DNA of 64,000 nt. It comes from Timema cristinae (Eukaryota; Arthropoda; Insecta; Phasmatodea; Timematidae). Location of the stretch: the NCBI GenBank assembly GCA_039000515.1, contig JBCFYV010000001.1, positions 9,656,928 to 9,720,927 on the forward strand, read 5' to 3'. A model generated the notes under the pieces. That model saw only the letters and a program-made list of their open reading frames with translations. It was not told the DNA's origin and did no database searches. This document shows positions 1 through 13,805 of this stretch, piece by piece; position 1 is the stretch's first letter, and the number at the start of each line of letters is the position of its first letter. The position numbers were made by a program, and so were the translations under genes.

Positions 1-211
1 CGCTTTAAGTACTAATTACGCTAATGGATTAGGAATTGGGAAGGTTGAATTAGAGGAAGTGAACCCGCATTTGTGTGGAGGGAGAGTGGAAAACCATTTA
101 GGAAAAACCACCCCCAGTTCACCGGACTGAGATTCGAACCTCGATCTCCCCGTCCTCAGCAGTCGAGCTCAACACGACCAGCGTGTTAGCCAACTACGCC
201 ACCGAGGTGGG
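1..211 (-). mobile_element. SINE family A copy, cut by window start
   Basis: tRNA-derived SINE read on the minus strand. The tRNA-like head is at the right end, with a box A-like TGGCGTAGTTGG and a box B-like GGTTCGAATCTC. The body matches the copies at 26042 and 51292 closely. The 3' tail is cut off by the start of the window. Confidence 0.85.
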
Positions 212-1489
212 TTAGAGGTAAACATAGTTTGATTACTATAATAATATATTGAAAGGTAAGCTAACTTAACAATTGGACTTTAGAAACAGTATTATGACCT
301 AGAGTTGGTAGATATTAGAATGCTACAAAATATGGTAACTTGCCTAAAACAAGATCTATAGGCCTAAATGGGGGGAGGGAGACAGTTAATCCACATTTGC
401 AATTTTGCTATAGGATGTGTTTTTAATCAATCGGTTCATGTGTTTTTTTGTACTAGACACTAGGATATGAATACCAAACCTTTATTACAAACGTGTAGGT
501 AGACTTTAATGATGAGCATGATCAATTTAATTAAGATTATATTGTTTTATGTTTTTGTCTTAACAAAATTTGCAAACTAGTAAGATACTTAGGCCTACAA
601 TCAAACATTTAGTTAAGATAGTATCATTTTACTGCGGATAAAGATAATGTTCTTGAAATCCCATGATTTTAAGAAGATAAAAGGATATGAAAAAAAAGGA
701 GCACTGACACTTTTATCGTTGTCTAATGGTGCGTTATAAAATTAGTTGAAACAGATTTTCATATAATGACCTTTCATTTTATATAATTACACACACTTAA
801 CCAACCAAATTTATTAAATACAACGAGAAAGAACATAATAACATAATTACGATCACATCCCAAATATAAAAGGACCAAGTTGACAGTGTGCCAGTATAAA
901 TCAGTCCGTGCAAAGGAAATGAACACTACAATGTTCATATAATAATTATAATGTTTCATATAATCAATACTCACAAATCAAATTTTATCAATGACATTTT
1001 ATCGTAAAAAATACACTCTAGCTATACCCAAAACAATTTTAGACTAATTATTCCTTTTCTATAATATAATAATTACTCAACACGCAAACATCAGGGTAGG
1101 TAGTGCACTAAAATTAAAATCCCAATACACAATAAATGACTCACATGGCCTTACGGATTTTTGAAATATAAGGCATATTAATTGAATTAACAGTTTATCG
1201 AACTGCTTTATATTTCTTTTAATATTTAATTAAATCCTTGGTAAGATATTATAAAAAAAAAGTCTTAACTATGGGACAGTCCCATAGATATGGAATAGTC
1301 CAAACCATTCTAGTTTTCTTAAATTAATATCAACTCAAAGTGCAGCAGGGAAAGCATTGTTGAAATTAATCGGGCAAAACGTGAAAACTCTAGTTTGGAT
1401 TTCATTTTGTATATGTAGCTGACAAATTAACCTCCACGTGTGTTGCAATATTATCTAAAAAAAAACTTACTGGTACCAAAAGGCCATAC
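212..1489. other. AT-rich stretch with no gene seen
   Basis: Only short chance frames occur here. I see no splice-flanked coding segment, RNA gene or clear repeat. Confidence 0.5.
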
Positions 1490-2283
1490 CAGTGGCGGCT
1501 CGTGTATAGTAACTGTGGAACTGCAGCACCCCCTATTTCCACTTGATACTATCGATAACATTTAATATAATGAGTTCTTTTTTCTTTATTTTTGTAGTAC
1601 AATATATATTCCTTAAGCTTAATGTCAGTACTTCAGTAGCCATCTCCCAGTTTATGAAAAATATACAAAAATCTTTGTATGGAACTGTGTTTCACAGTGC
1701 CAGCAACGTGGTGTTTGACTATTGTGCGCATACGAGGGGTGTGGGAAGGAAGGCGGGACTGCCAGGTAGAGAGAGCACTGTTGCTCTCGCAGTGCCGGCT
1801 CTGGCATGATGGTGGAAGGAAGCTTTTTTTACTCAGCGTGGGTTGTGCTTAAAAACCGTGTACCATATTCTTGAATCTGATAAATTGAGAAGAGTGTAGA
1901 ATTAGATTATTATTCTGCTTCCAGCTATTCTATTTGATTCATTTTTTTCCAATTTTTTTTATTTAACAGAAAGACTAAATGAGCTTGCAGTAGTACTTTC
2001 AATGGAGAAAAATTTTCCTCAATTGTCATCCAGAGGTCAAGGAGAAAATTATTGAACTTTTTGCGCAAATTAAAACAAGAAAAATTGATTTACTTGTAAA
2101 TGAATAGATCAAGCTTGAACTGTACCAATTTAAGTTAAAGTTTAGATTTTTTTTGTCAAGATTTTATCAAGTTCCTGAATAATTTTTTTAATACATGTTT
2201 TTTCCTTTTACACAATTTTAAAACAAAGGCTAAACATTTTCTGGAGCAGCACCCTCACTAATTTTAGCTACAAGCCGCCACTT
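1490..2283. mobile_element. Decayed hAT-like element with short TIRs
   Basis: The left end has CAGTGGCGGCTCGT and the right end is its imperfect inverse (ACAAGCCGCCACTT). A GCAGCACCC motif is also inverted just inside both ends. The CAGTGGCGG start is typical of hAT transposons. No convincing 8-bp duplication flanks it and no transposase is readable, so this is a non-autonomous relic. The small frame at 1543-1809 lies inside it and is not a gene. Confidence 0.55.
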
Positions 2284-2377
2284 CCTATATAAGTACCTAG
2301 ACAACATATTGACGGTTTTAATCTGAATACTTTGCCCAATTTTTTTAATCTAGCACAGTAAAATGTTAAGGAAGAGT

Positions 2378-2560
2378 AAGGTTGTATTTTAACGAAAATG
2401 TTTCCACATTTGTCTGGAAGCAGAGTGGGAAACAATTTAGGAGAAACCACCCTCAGTACATAATACATCCGACCAGTATTCTAACCCCGATCTCCCTGTC
2501 ATTGGCAGTCTAGTCGATTGCGAGCGTGATGCCTCAGATCATTATACCAGCGAAGTTGCT
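2378..2560 (-). mobile_element. Old SINE family A-like copy
   Basis: Diverged copy of the dispersed tRNA-headed SINE. It shares the 'flanked by GTGGGAAAC...CCACCCTCAGTACA' body and the CCCGATCTCCC...TGGCAGTCTAGTC head region on the minus strand. Confidence 0.6.
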
Positions 2561-2636
2561 GATGTTGCCCACTTTAAATGCAAGAAAAAGCGTTATGAGA
2601 CAACAATCATCTAAGATCTATATTTTAAGAACCCAC

Positions 2637-2845
2637 TTCAGTGGGCGCATGGTATAAGGCACTACTCTCGCAATAGACTAGACTACCTCTGACAGTGAGA
2701 TCAGAGTTCGATACTGGTTGAGTGTTCTGAAAGGGGTTTTCTTTTCTCTGAATGTTTTCCACTCTCCTTCCACATAAATGCGTGAACACGTCTACAAAAA
2801 TTCAACCTTCCTAATACTAATTAACACATAAGTGTATAACACGAT
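2637..2845 (+). mobile_element. Old SINE family A-like copy, plus orientation
   Basis: Plus-strand copy with a head near 2640-2720 (box B-like GAGTTCGATACTGG), the body motif TTTTCCACTCTCCTTCCAC, and a degenerate tail ending just before the (TA)n tract. Confidence 0.6.
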
Positions 2846-2851
2846 GCTGTG

Positions 2852-2853
<2 letters not shown>

Positions 2854-2912
<59 letters not shown>
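2854..2912. repeat. (TA)n microsatellite, about 29 units
   Basis: Uninterrupted alternating TA tract directly downstream of a SINE tail, which probably seeded it. Confidence 0.95.
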
Positions 2913-2914
<2 letters not shown>

Positions 2915-3724
2915 TTTTAAAATATTAATTCAAGTCTACAGTTTCCAAACCATTTGAAAGTTTTGTCCCAGAGACCATTGAGACTCGTTGATACCCTCCA
3001 GAGGTGTTGTAATGATACTCTTTTGGACCCCTCTCATTTATTTAAAAAGTCATGGATGAAGTGTTTTTTTTTTTAAAGAACTGTATGTAAATTGTCCTTT
3101 TAATACTTCATCCATAGATGATCAGACGTTTTCAGAAATAATTTCAATATGTCTTAAAACTTTCTTTGTTTAAAAAAAATTACCTTCATTGTATTTGAAA
3201 ATCAAGTGATGATTTGGCTGCCTTTACCCAATTGGAAGCTAGCCTTCGCAACATCAGGTTTCCAGGAGTTCTCCTATCAGTTAGTTTTAACACTGAAGAC
3301 AAGGGGTCCAAGAAGCAAGGGGTAGGTCATATATAAGCAGCTTGTGCGTATAGTAATCAACAGAAACATAGTAATTTCCAGAGAAAATCTCAGTCTGTAA
3401 CCATCACTAGCTCAGGCTCTTCGCGCCATTTCGTAAACGAATAAAAAAACTGTATTATTTTAATATTACAATACTGAAGATGTAATTAACAAATTAAATC
3501 GTGTACAACATTAAATCCAAACTAATTTCAACAAATGACCAATAAGTAATCCTACAGTAAGAAATACATATAATCACATTGTCATAGCTGTTTGATACCA
3601 AGTGCGCAGTAAGGCATGCACGCGTCATCGTCGTCATAGAAACCAAAATCACCATAGTGTACAAACCTTAGTTTTCTCTTTTCACCGCATTCAATTGCAC
3701 TTATGGGATGAGGAGGACTAAGTT

Positions 3725-3875
3725 ATCATTTTGAAGAAATTTACCCACATTTGTGTGACAGGACAGTTGGAAACCACCGAGGAAATAAATCATTCTCAAT
3801 ATACCGGGTTGAGATTGAAACCCTGACCTTGCGACAGCAGAAAACTAAACTATCATAACGTTTAGCCCGAGTACC
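3725..3875 (-). mobile_element. Diverged SINE family A-like remnant
   Basis: Shares the SINE body pattern: ACCCACATTTGTGTG..., then GGAAACCACCGAGG..., then GTTGAGATTGAAACCCTGACC. Heavily mutated. Confidence 0.45.
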
Positions 3876-4708
3876 CAATAATGCTGGTTTTATTATTACA
3901 CACTTATTAATGATCATACGAACGTGACTTTCTTGTAATTCACATACAACAAGCTCGATGGGTAGTTGGGATGTGATCATATGTGATCATCTTGCAGCGT
4001 TCCGCACCCAAGTATGGGGGTGCTTCCTTAGTCTAACCCAGAAAACATACAGTTTGATAACCAAAAGGAACTGACATAAAATGTCCTTACCATTTTAACC
4101 TCTTCTATTTTTTTTAAAAAATTCTGCACCTGTAAAACTATAGCCCCTACAAGCATTGTGACGTCAAATGGGCCCATGACTCCAAGGTTTGGATATCGCT
4201 TTAACCCCTTGACCAACAGTTATGATTTCAAGAGGAAAGTTTAGGGGGGCTGTATACAATATTCCTCACTTATTTTTAGAACTAATTTACATGTACTTAT
4301 TTCCCGAAATGATGGAACAGTGACAAAGTCAGCTAACAACCGTGGGGGTGAGAATGGATAGGAAGGGTATTAAAACAACTTCTAATTTAGAATTTAATTT
4401 CAAAACAATTCTTACTTGAGGTCGCTTATGTCCTGACCACATTATATTCTTCACATTTTAACAAACAATATTTAGGATCTTACACCTTCAATGGGATATC
4501 AATAGGTTTTGATAGCAATATAGATTTTAAAATAAAATTATACCACTATCATAAAGAGAAATATAAATGCATTGATATTTTATTGTATCATTACAGTAAT
4601 TTTAACAAAACGTGATATTGATGAATAAGTCAAGATAAATGTGTTGATAAAAAAAGGTGGTAAGATGATGCAGTGATTCCTGTTCATCACACGCCTTTCT
4701 CACTCCTC

Positions 4709-4722
4709 CCCCCCCCCCCCCC
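4709..4722. repeat. Poly-C tract
   Basis: A homopolymer C run followed by CTCC. Similar C/G runs recur at 11960, 15183, 40630 and 59280. Confidence 0.9.
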
Positions 4723-4974
4723 TCCAAGGTATTAACATATCAATACTACTACTCCATTTTCTTTACAAAATCATCCCTGCTATTAAAAGCCATGTCAGGT
4801 GTAAGCATTTGAGTTTATGTTCTATTTAAAAGTAATATAAATACATTACTTAATTCCAATACTTGATAAAATATATTTTGAGGCCCAGTTAAATACAATG
4901 AATTATTAAAAATAAATGTAAAATCTTTACAATTCACACAGCAAGCCTACATCTTACAAGAATGGCAAAGTTCT

Positions 4975-5195
4975 CTATTAGGAAGTTGCATTGTGTGTTT
5001 CATACTCCCTCCTGATGAGTTCTGATAGAATGAAACCTAGGTCAGGGGATTGGGCGGTGACGATTGATTTTCTTCAAGAGGCAGCAGTGTAAAGCGTCAA
5101 TTGTGTTCTCCTTTTAATTGTAAGAGCCATTTTGTGTTGGTTCCCTTCTCTGTTTTCTATCCACCTTTCCTGTACCTTCTTCCAAACATTTATTA
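4975..5195 (+). repeat. Copy of a dispersed unclassified repeat (family R)
   Basis: Shares GAGTTCTGATAGAATGAAAC, a GGGGATTGGGCGGT motif, TTTTCTTCAAGAGGCAGC and a TTTCCTGTACCTTCTTCCAAA end with the foldback unit at 22420-22815 and with inverted partial copies at 38165 and 42180. Confidence 0.65.
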
Positions 5196-8100
5196 CAAAG
5201 TCGGATACTGAAATGAGCCGGACACGTTAAAGGAATACAGGATAAATGCACCGTCAACTCTTGTCCTCAAAGGAGTTTCTTGGGGGTATATTCCACTCGG
5301 AAGACCCAGAATGTGACATAAATACAATGCGGACAAGGATTCAGCAGCCCTGGGAGAGCAATGAGATTGATTAGAAGTGATACAAACCAGAACTACATGG
5401 CGGCAAGTCGCGAAGGAAGTGCTTGCTCTACAGTGCCCCACGATCAATAAGAAAGAAAGAAAATATACAAACTGTATATTAAAGATTTATTAAATAATTG
5501 TAGTCATCGAAAGCCCATTGTACATTTTCCTTCCTGGAAAAAAAAAATCATTCCAAAAACACTGTTGGGTGGGGAACCGAAGAGTACCTTGTGTCCCCGC
5601 TAAAGGTGAAAATAAACAAGCAACAATCAACAAGATTGGGTCTCATTTAATTTTTCACACCAAATAAAAACAACACGATAATAAATTTATTTTAAATATT
5701 TATTTCTAGATGCACAGTTATTGTTTACAAAGGTTTTTTGATTACAAATCGGTGCAAAAGTATGCTACAGATTTAATAAAACTTGAGCAATCATTAGTTA
5801 CTTTACTATTTTTTTTTATCCCACAGCCCATCAGTCTTCCAATAAACTTTGTCTATGATTGATCAAAGATTTTGATCTTCTCATATACATTTAAATAAGT
5901 TACTTCTGTCCAGCGATAACCATGTAATTAATGTACTTTATGTGTGAGATTAAAAAACCTGTTATTTTAAAAATTCAAGTCTGATACATCAGGGATAATG
6001 CAGTATTAGCAAAAATTTGCATAAACCTGTAGATCTAAGATACATAGCTTGGTGATTTAAGACAAAAAAGCAAGTTTTGGTGATTGACTTTGTTGAAACA
6101 AAATACCCTTTCTAAATGTTATAAGCAGGGAAAGTAAAAACTACTACTTTATGGAATGTGGCATACAATTATTGTACAGCAACATATATCAATCTAATGT
6201 CAAAATGACGTAATGTCAGAAGTTTTAAGTTTTTTTTCAGTTGCCTATTTGTGTCTTGTCAATCACCATTGTTTGACTACAATAAAAACACTCAAATTTG
6301 AGGAGAAACTATTACAAATATAGTGCTTATTAGTTTAAATCAGTGGTTAAAACTATTTTATTAATACATAACAGTAATTGTTCTCATATACTAGTCTAAC
6401 TTACTTGGTATTTATTTCATTGTCCAACACAACAAAGTATTAAGGGGCCGGCTTTGGAAGAACCAATACGAGTGGCAGACATTGATGAATCCAGTGTTAA
6501 GGAAGTGATTTGTTGTTTTAAAATATGGTTCCTACCAAAACCAAGGTAAGAATTATCAGCATATTTATGTATGCATGAAAACTTCACATTTAATTTTTTT
6601 TAATCAAGTAAAGCTATATTTAACTTTCCACAAAGTTTTACCTGAAACGTTGCAGTTTAAAAATCAAAGTAAATGGCTAGAGACAGAGAATTAGTCTTCT
6701 TTAAATGAATAGTATTTTTTTTAACAAGATCACAACAGAATATTTTCAGATAATTTAAGATTGTTTTAGTGGTTTTGATGATTCAGAATTGCGACTTCCA
6801 TTAGAAATACCGCAATGTGAGAATATTTCTCTTAGAGTAGGCGGCACCCTTAATTCCCAACAAGACCATCACACTTTTATTCAAGCATGAGGTTAAGTAA
6901 ATAATGAAACTAATAAACTAAAATATTTTGTGGTATTCCCCAATTCAATTTTATAGCACAATATAAAGATACTAATTGCCGGAAGTGTGTTACAAATTAT
7001 TGCAGTTATTTATTTCTGTGGAGGGAAATAAAGTGGTAATTTTGACATGATATTTATCTATTTCACTAAATTAACAAAATATTTTGAGAACTCATACCAC
7101 AATTATATAATGAACCCTTTTTTTAACAAAAGTAGAAAAATAGTTTACTGAAATATTAAATGTGTCTTTTTTTTAAAAAAAAAATGATTAAGGCGGAATG
7201 GAACGAGGTTTAAATCTCTCATAGGCAGTACTTTTTTATTTGAACTTTTTCTGGTAAAATTACACAATGTCAATGAAGAAGCAACTGTTGATATTAATAT
7301 GTGTAGTTGTAAATTAAACTAAACATATCTACTGGAGCAATATTTTTGGTAAAGAAAGTTTTATTTATGTAAAAAAAAAACTAACCTTAGCTCGCGTTTT
7401 TTTTCTGCCCAACCCCCGGAACAGCATTATAATTAATATGGTAATTTAAAAGGCCAAATAAAAAAGTTTGCTGTATGTATGTGTGTGTACTTTGTAACTT
7501 TTATCAAACTAAACTTAACTAAACATATTTTCAAAAATGTTATTTGTTTGAAACTATGTGTGTGTAAAACATGCATTTTAAGGATAGTTATACACTCATT
7601 TTTTTTCAAACGTTACAATAGATACTGTTTTACTCAACACATTCTTGAATGCATAATATGATCATTATTAAATAGTTCACATATGTTCTTAATTACAATA
7701 CAGCTACACACTTCTTGAATATATGATAAAAATTGTAATAAACATTACAAGAAAACTGAGAAAACAATTTCAGGAAAGTACATATCTAACATGATTGTTC
7801 TATTAATCAAGAATCAATTATATCTTAGGATTAATATGCGAATCACACATTCACTGAACCTTAAGAATAGAAATGTTTTGACAAGCTATAAGCAAACTAC
7901 ATGATACATGCATGCAGGAGCATTTTTGGAAAAAGGCGGTTAGGGCCAAAAATTAATTGGTGGCGCCCTCTAAAAAATTAAATTTGATCCGATTAATGAA
8001 AATACATCTCAAGTAGTTGACTCCAGCACCTGTCTATAATTTTAGGAGGTGAGATAAAAATCAATAAAACTGCCCCTCCTCTTGTCTGCATTAACTGCCC

Positions 8101-11100
8101 TTTCCCCTCGGCAAAAAAATGAAATAATTTCAGCTCTTGATTTGCTCTGTCCCACATCGATCATATATTTCCCACAGTGCTATGTGTCACCTTAATTAAA
8201 CCCAGCAGATAGCGAGGTAATAATATCGCCTAAGATAAACTTGCTAAGCATTTAAAAAACTAGATGCGATTGTATGAGCTGATATCACAAAACTTTTCCA
8301 GAAAAGAAATCATGGTTTATTGTTATCTTTGATTTCAGTGAATGTGTGAAGTGAGATAAAACTATATACATTCACACAACTATATAAATATGTATTACTA
8401 GCTTGAGTTACTTATATATCATCAAGCCTTAGTTAAAACCTTCTAAAATAGTACATTCTAAATGTAGCAGTCCTATCCGGCTGGTTAAAAAGATTGTGTT
8501 CTCATTTTATATTGCAAACATCCATTTCTGTTGTTTACATCTGCTCAGAGGTTATAAATAACTTATCTGGGAAGGTTTAAGTTCATTCAAGTTATAACAA
8601 GCTAGCTTATATTAATGCAGAATGAGCTAAATTATATTTTCTAAGGTTTGATAACCTAATTTAGTTTCATAAGCCTCCTCTACTTGTGCTGGAGGCCGGC
8701 TGTATATAGAGTGGACATTGATTTGAGCACAAACTATGCTTAAATAAAATATTTTATTATTTGTGTGTCTATAATTAAATTTTAATATTCCTGATGCTAG
8801 AAACTAGAAACTTCCCTGGCCCTCGATGTCCAGGGGTGTGTAACCAGCCGTAGCGCCAGGCTGAAAGTGTTCTAGAACGCTAAATAGTAGGTATTCCCAA
8901 TGCTAGAGTCAGATGATTATTGTCTAGTGTTGCTGTTATAAATTAAGTTAGTTGGTAAGTCATCTTCTATTGTAAACTTGTACTTAGAAATGTCAAGTTA
9001 TCTACCACAATTTTATTTTATCTAAAAGTGAACCAAGATTTTAAACACATTTTAAATTTGTAACACTAATATTCCGTGAAGCCCTACACATTTTTTCACT
9101 TTAGATTACTGAACAAAGGAATATTGAAACATAAAACAAACTGTTGTACATCTAATATTGACATTAATTCATATTACACCTTAGTACAGAATAACCAGCC
9201 AAATATAGAACCTTAATTACAGTAAATAGAGCTCACAATGAACCAGCTAAAACTGTTATAAGCAGAAAACACAATTTAACCCTAGGTTAATATAATCAAT
9301 ATGCTAATTAATTTTCATCTACTGTGTGATTTAATTAAAACTTATTACATCATAATGTGCCATTATTATTTACCAACAAGAATGACATTTTGGAATATGT
9401 GTCTCATAAACTAAGAGTGGTTACCTCCGCAACAAGAATTTCTCGATCCACTCGACTTGTCTACTCACTCGGAACTATCAATTAACAGAAACCTAGCTAT
9501 GTGACCGTGCAGTCGAGTAAACAGTTATCTCCGGGTAGTCAGGGCAGGGTTAGGATTTGTGAAATAATCTAATGTTGTTGTTCATATCAATCAGAAAAGT
9601 TCATGAGTTGGAATAAAATCTACAGACTTTGAACTTATGATGTATTAAATGTAAACATATATATATATATCTTTGGATACAAATAATTTCACTACACCCA
9701 TTCTCGGAGGTAATTGCAGGTCTTAACCAATTATTTTTTTTATATTCGCTCTCTCTCTCTTTCTATTGATTAACCGTTGCCAAATCTTTCAGCTTTCAGT
9801 TATGTATGAATGTGGTAGGAAGGAGCTACTGGCAACATCGAGAATCCAGGGTTGCCAAATGTGGTGTATATATCTGAGGGAAGATTGACCACACAAAAAA
9901 AAGATTGACAATGTTATTTCCAATAATAGCCGTGCAGTTCCCTTAAAGATGATTTTCAGTGAGGGAAAACTTTAATTTAAAGAACGCATCCACACACATT
10001 TCACTTATAGAATGTTTGTAACTTTGAGACAATAAGAAGTGAGATAATACATAACCTATACAAACTAGAAATATTTTCAATCAATTACAATAAACAATTT
10101 ACACCTATTCCTAAACACTCAACTATTATTACTATTGCTAATATTACAGAGTGAAGGACATTTTAAAACATTTGGGAGAGTTATAAAAGGAGTTTGTCAA
10201 AATGTATTGGAATATTTACAATCAATATTAAAAAAAAAATTGATTGTCTTAAATCAGTTTTATTGTGACCCTGACAATGTCACTGTGTGAGAAATTATGT
10301 AAACATTTTATTAGTGACACAATTAGTTGTGTTAATTTAAGTTACAAATAACCCAAACAATGTGAATCACACAGAAATAAAAACAAATTTAAATCTAATA
10401 GTTGAACTAATTATTTCTTTTTTTTCATTTACAAAAGTGTATATTCAACAAATAATGAGTTTACAAGCTAAATGATGTCACATACATTTTATATTTATAT
10501 CAAGCAATCATTAGTAAAAAAAAAAATGGATACTTGTCACACAAGACAGTGTATTATTTAAAATTGTGTCAGTGGGCACTAAATAACAGCATTTATAGTC
10601 AATCATACGCTATTCTCTCTTTCATATAACACGAGTACAAATTCAAACACAATGTCGTTCCAAGTGATAAGACGTTGTATGTATACAAAGGCTTAAACAT
10701 CATATCCATGACAGAGATTGTCAATATAAAAAAAAACTACTTAATATATTTCCACAAACATTTAAAAGTAAAGAAACTCTACTAAGTACAATAGAGGCAA
10801 TATTAATCCTCGTAGGTCTAAATTACATCATGCGTGGGTGAGCATGTGAACAAGACTAATTAAACATACTTTTCATTTATTGACTTTTCTGCAATGTGCA
10901 CTTTTGTGATCAGTAATTAATTAGTGTGTTGCTTTGATTTATTGTGCTTGTTCTCACTAGATTATCCAACAAATGTGCTTATAAAATTGTACATGTTTAC
11001 TGAATGTTTAAAAAGGAGACCTTAAACATTTCTTAGCAAATACTCAGTTTACCAAGATAGCCCTGACCCCAACTAACCAACGCTTACATACCATTAGTAA

Positions 11101-11392
11101 ACAAGAGGAAAGCAATTAAAATTAATTTATTAAGTCGTTTACATTTATATGTTTTATGTGCCAGTATTAAAGAGATAAAAATGTCCTATCTAATGGGGAC
11201 AAAATGTGGAGGATGGATTTTAAAGGAAAGACACACCATTTGCCTGAAGATAAGATTTGAAACAAGAGTAAGATAAACAAAACAGTGTAATCGGTCAAAG
11301 CAAGGACAAGTGACTGAGATAATTGAGTCAACATGCAAATGACTGTTGGTTTCATTTCAATTAGATCTGAATTTACTAGAATGAGAAGAACC
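5196..11392. other. Long AT-rich gene-free stretch
   Basis: About 6 kb without a supportable gene. There are poly-A/T runs and short tandem AT at 9658. A degenerate TE-like patch (GGCGCCCTCT with TGCATTAACTGCCC) lies around 7920-8110. Short frames here lack splice context or protein-like composition. Confidence 0.4.
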
Positions 11393-12067
11393 CATAGGCA
11401 GATTTACGTATAGGCCTAGTAGGCACGTGCCTATAGCGGCAGATTTTAGGGGCGGAAAATTTTGAATGACGAAAAAAATACACATATTTTTCTGCCAGTT
11501 AAAATAATTTTATGGCTTCATCTTGTGTGTGTTTGTTGAGGTTTGCTGTATCTGTGTACTAAAATGAAGAGGAATGCCTTGATTCACTGAAAATTGTTTT
11601 AATTGAAGGTCACTTAATGGATACAATGGCTGTCTGGCATCATCGACCAGTTCACTCAGCAGAAATCAAGGTGAAAGATACTTAGACTATTTTCTTGTTG
11701 TGTACATGCTAATATTGTATCTGTAGTAACATGTGCTACAGTCTACTAATGCAGACTTTATATTTTTAAATAATATAATATTTGAATTTATATGTTGTGA
11801 TAGTGTAAGACTGTTTATTTAATTTTTTAAGGCTTTGTTTAGATTGTTACTACTTTTAAAACCTCACTATAATAAATAATACAACAATGTAAGTATTTTT
11901 TATGTGTCATTCCACATATAGCACTTGTGTATATGTGTTCGGTGTATGACGGGTGGTGAAGGGGGGGGGGGGGGGGAACGAGGAATTTAGAAGGGTTAGA
12001 AACCAAGGTAGGAAAAGTGGTCAGCAAATTATCTAGTGCCTATGGCAGAGTCGTAAATCTGCCCCTG
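11393..12067. mobile_element. hAT-like non-autonomous element
   Basis: The right end read inward is CAGGGGCAGATTTACGA; the left end is CATAGGCAGATTTACGT. Both continue into TAGGCAC-type sequence, so the TIRs run for some 35 bp with mismatches. CAGGGGCRGATTTACG is a familiar hAT terminus. Target duplications are not clear. A G-homopolymer sits inside at about 11960-11975. No transposase frame remains. Confidence 0.65.
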
Positions 12068-12593
12068 GACATACTCTATTTTCTAGTAAATAGATATCGT
12101 AACCAAACAAAACACAAATAGAAAGTGTTATTGACTGATTGGTATGGACTTCAATCTACTTATGTATCCTTTTTTTTTTAAATAAGTTTTTACTTGAAAT
12201 GTGGAGCTGTAAGAGCCTGATAGGTAAGCATTTCTTTGTACATCGTACATCGACTTTTAATAAACTGATTATTATTTATTGTTTTATGTCGCTGAGGTAT
12301 TTATTATAGTGGGAAGATTCCTGATCATTGCTTTATCAAATAAAGCTACAAGTAAAGATATTTTTTAAGTTGTGAAACCCAGGTACATCATTTCCTATTT
12401 CCACAATAATACATCCTCCTTTTAATAATCTGGGACTAAACATTATCTGGAACACACAAATACAATCATATACATCAGTCGGCTACAGAGCTTTGTCAAT
12501 ATTTATTAAAGCTATCTTACATATTAATGTTCAATTATGATGTCATTTAGTGTCGCTATAAACATTACAAATTAATGTTAACATAATTAAAAC

Positions 12594-12884
12594 CAGGGCT
12601 TTGGAGTCGGTAAGAATGTACTGCCTTTGGCTTAAAACTAAAAACTTACCATAAAAATATATGGTAAACATATCAGTTTTATTTTATACTTTTTTTTTTA
12701 TACTTTAAGACCAATATTAGTAATTTGGAATGACAAATTTATTTAAATCTAAATTCACTATATCAAAGAATACTTCCCTTTTGTAGCATTTTACTGCAGG
12801 GAATTTTTACAACTAATTAATATACCTTAGCCATTTATGAAGGAGTCGGAGTCAAAAGCTTGGCGTACCAACACAACAGCCCTG
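12594..12884. mobile_element. Small hAT MITE with near-perfect 8-bp TSD
   Basis: Begins CAGGGCTTTGGAGTCGG and ends with its inverse (…CAACAGCCCTG). The flanks are ATTAAAAC (12586-12593) and GTTAAAAC (12885-12892), a 7-of-8 match of the length expected for hAT. The 291-bp length and the lack of coding capacity make it a MITE. Confidence 0.8.
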
Positions 12885-13269
12885 GTTAAAACCAGTTTAG
12901 TCTAAAATTTGTATTTTTTTTTATCAAACAACATGTTTTATATGTCAAAGAAATTGCCAAAAGTAATCTTATTGAAGCATAGCTTTCATGTCTAGCTCAC
13001 CTTAAAAAACAAAAAGGACATAAATGTCTGTGATATATTTTTTTTATTGCTTCGATACCACAAAACTAGATTTTGATTAACCAGAATTCCAAGCGAAAGT
13101 CCTTATATTTGCAGAAATAGAATCACAACATCTCATTGATTCAAATTGAAATCTAAATGATTTCTCACACTGCAACATTTATTTTAAAATGTTCATGTTC
13201 AACCCAAGTTTTCTTTTCGTTTATTTGCACAGTTCTTACTGAAATTTAATGACCCTTACAGTATAGTCT

Positions 13270-13400
13270 AAATATGAAGAAGGTAGACTTGAGATAAAAT
13301 GTACTCACATTTGAAGAGGAAAACCATTTAAAAAAATACCCCTATCACACCCAGTTGGATTCAAACCTTACTACAGTGTCCACCAATGCAGGAACAAGAG
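13270..13400 (-). mobile_element. Diverged SINE family A-like remnant
   Basis: Body motifs TGTACTCACATTTG, GGAAAACCATTTA and a box B-like GGATTCAAACC can be recognised. Confidence 0.45.
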
Positions 13401-13412
13401 GTTTTTGTTGTC

Positions 13413-13640
13413 ACCGTATCTTACTACCCTTCAGGAGTGTTACACACAATGTGTTAGGGATGTGGAAGGTTGAATTTAGAGGAAATGTACCTGCATTTAT
13501 GTGAAGGGAGAGTGGAAAACACATTTAGGGAAACCCATCCTCAGTACACCAAACCGAGATCAAACCCCGATCTCCCCATCATCGGCAATCTAGCCTATTT
13601 CGAGAGTGACACCTTAGATTGCATGGCCACCAAAGTGGGA
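13413..13640 (-). mobile_element. SINE family A-like copy, old subfamily
   Basis: Nearly full copy with a degraded shared tail (CGTATCTTACTACCC), a body (GGAAGGTTGAATTTAGAGG), a box B region and a head reading GTGGCCATGCAATC on the minus strand. The frame at 13470-13655 is inside it. Confidence 0.75.
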
Positions 13641-13654
13641 AACAAGAGTTATTA

Positions 13655-13805
13655 GTGATATAATCTAAGAGGTAAGGATAGTGAGGGTGGATACGAGTAC
13701 TGGAGTGGAGTAGAGATGTGGAAAACACCTCCGGTGCACTCAACTGAGATATGAACCACAAAATCCATATTAATGCAGACAAGTGCTTTGACAGCTCAGC
13801 TCAGC
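13655..13805 (-). mobile_element. Diverged SINE-like remnant
   Basis: A weak match to the SINE body and head immediately beside the preceding copy, possibly an older insertion or partial duplication. Confidence 0.35.

Noticed and set aside
1543..1809. 88-codon frame
   Set aside because: Inside a hAT-like relic, low-complexity hydrophobic start.
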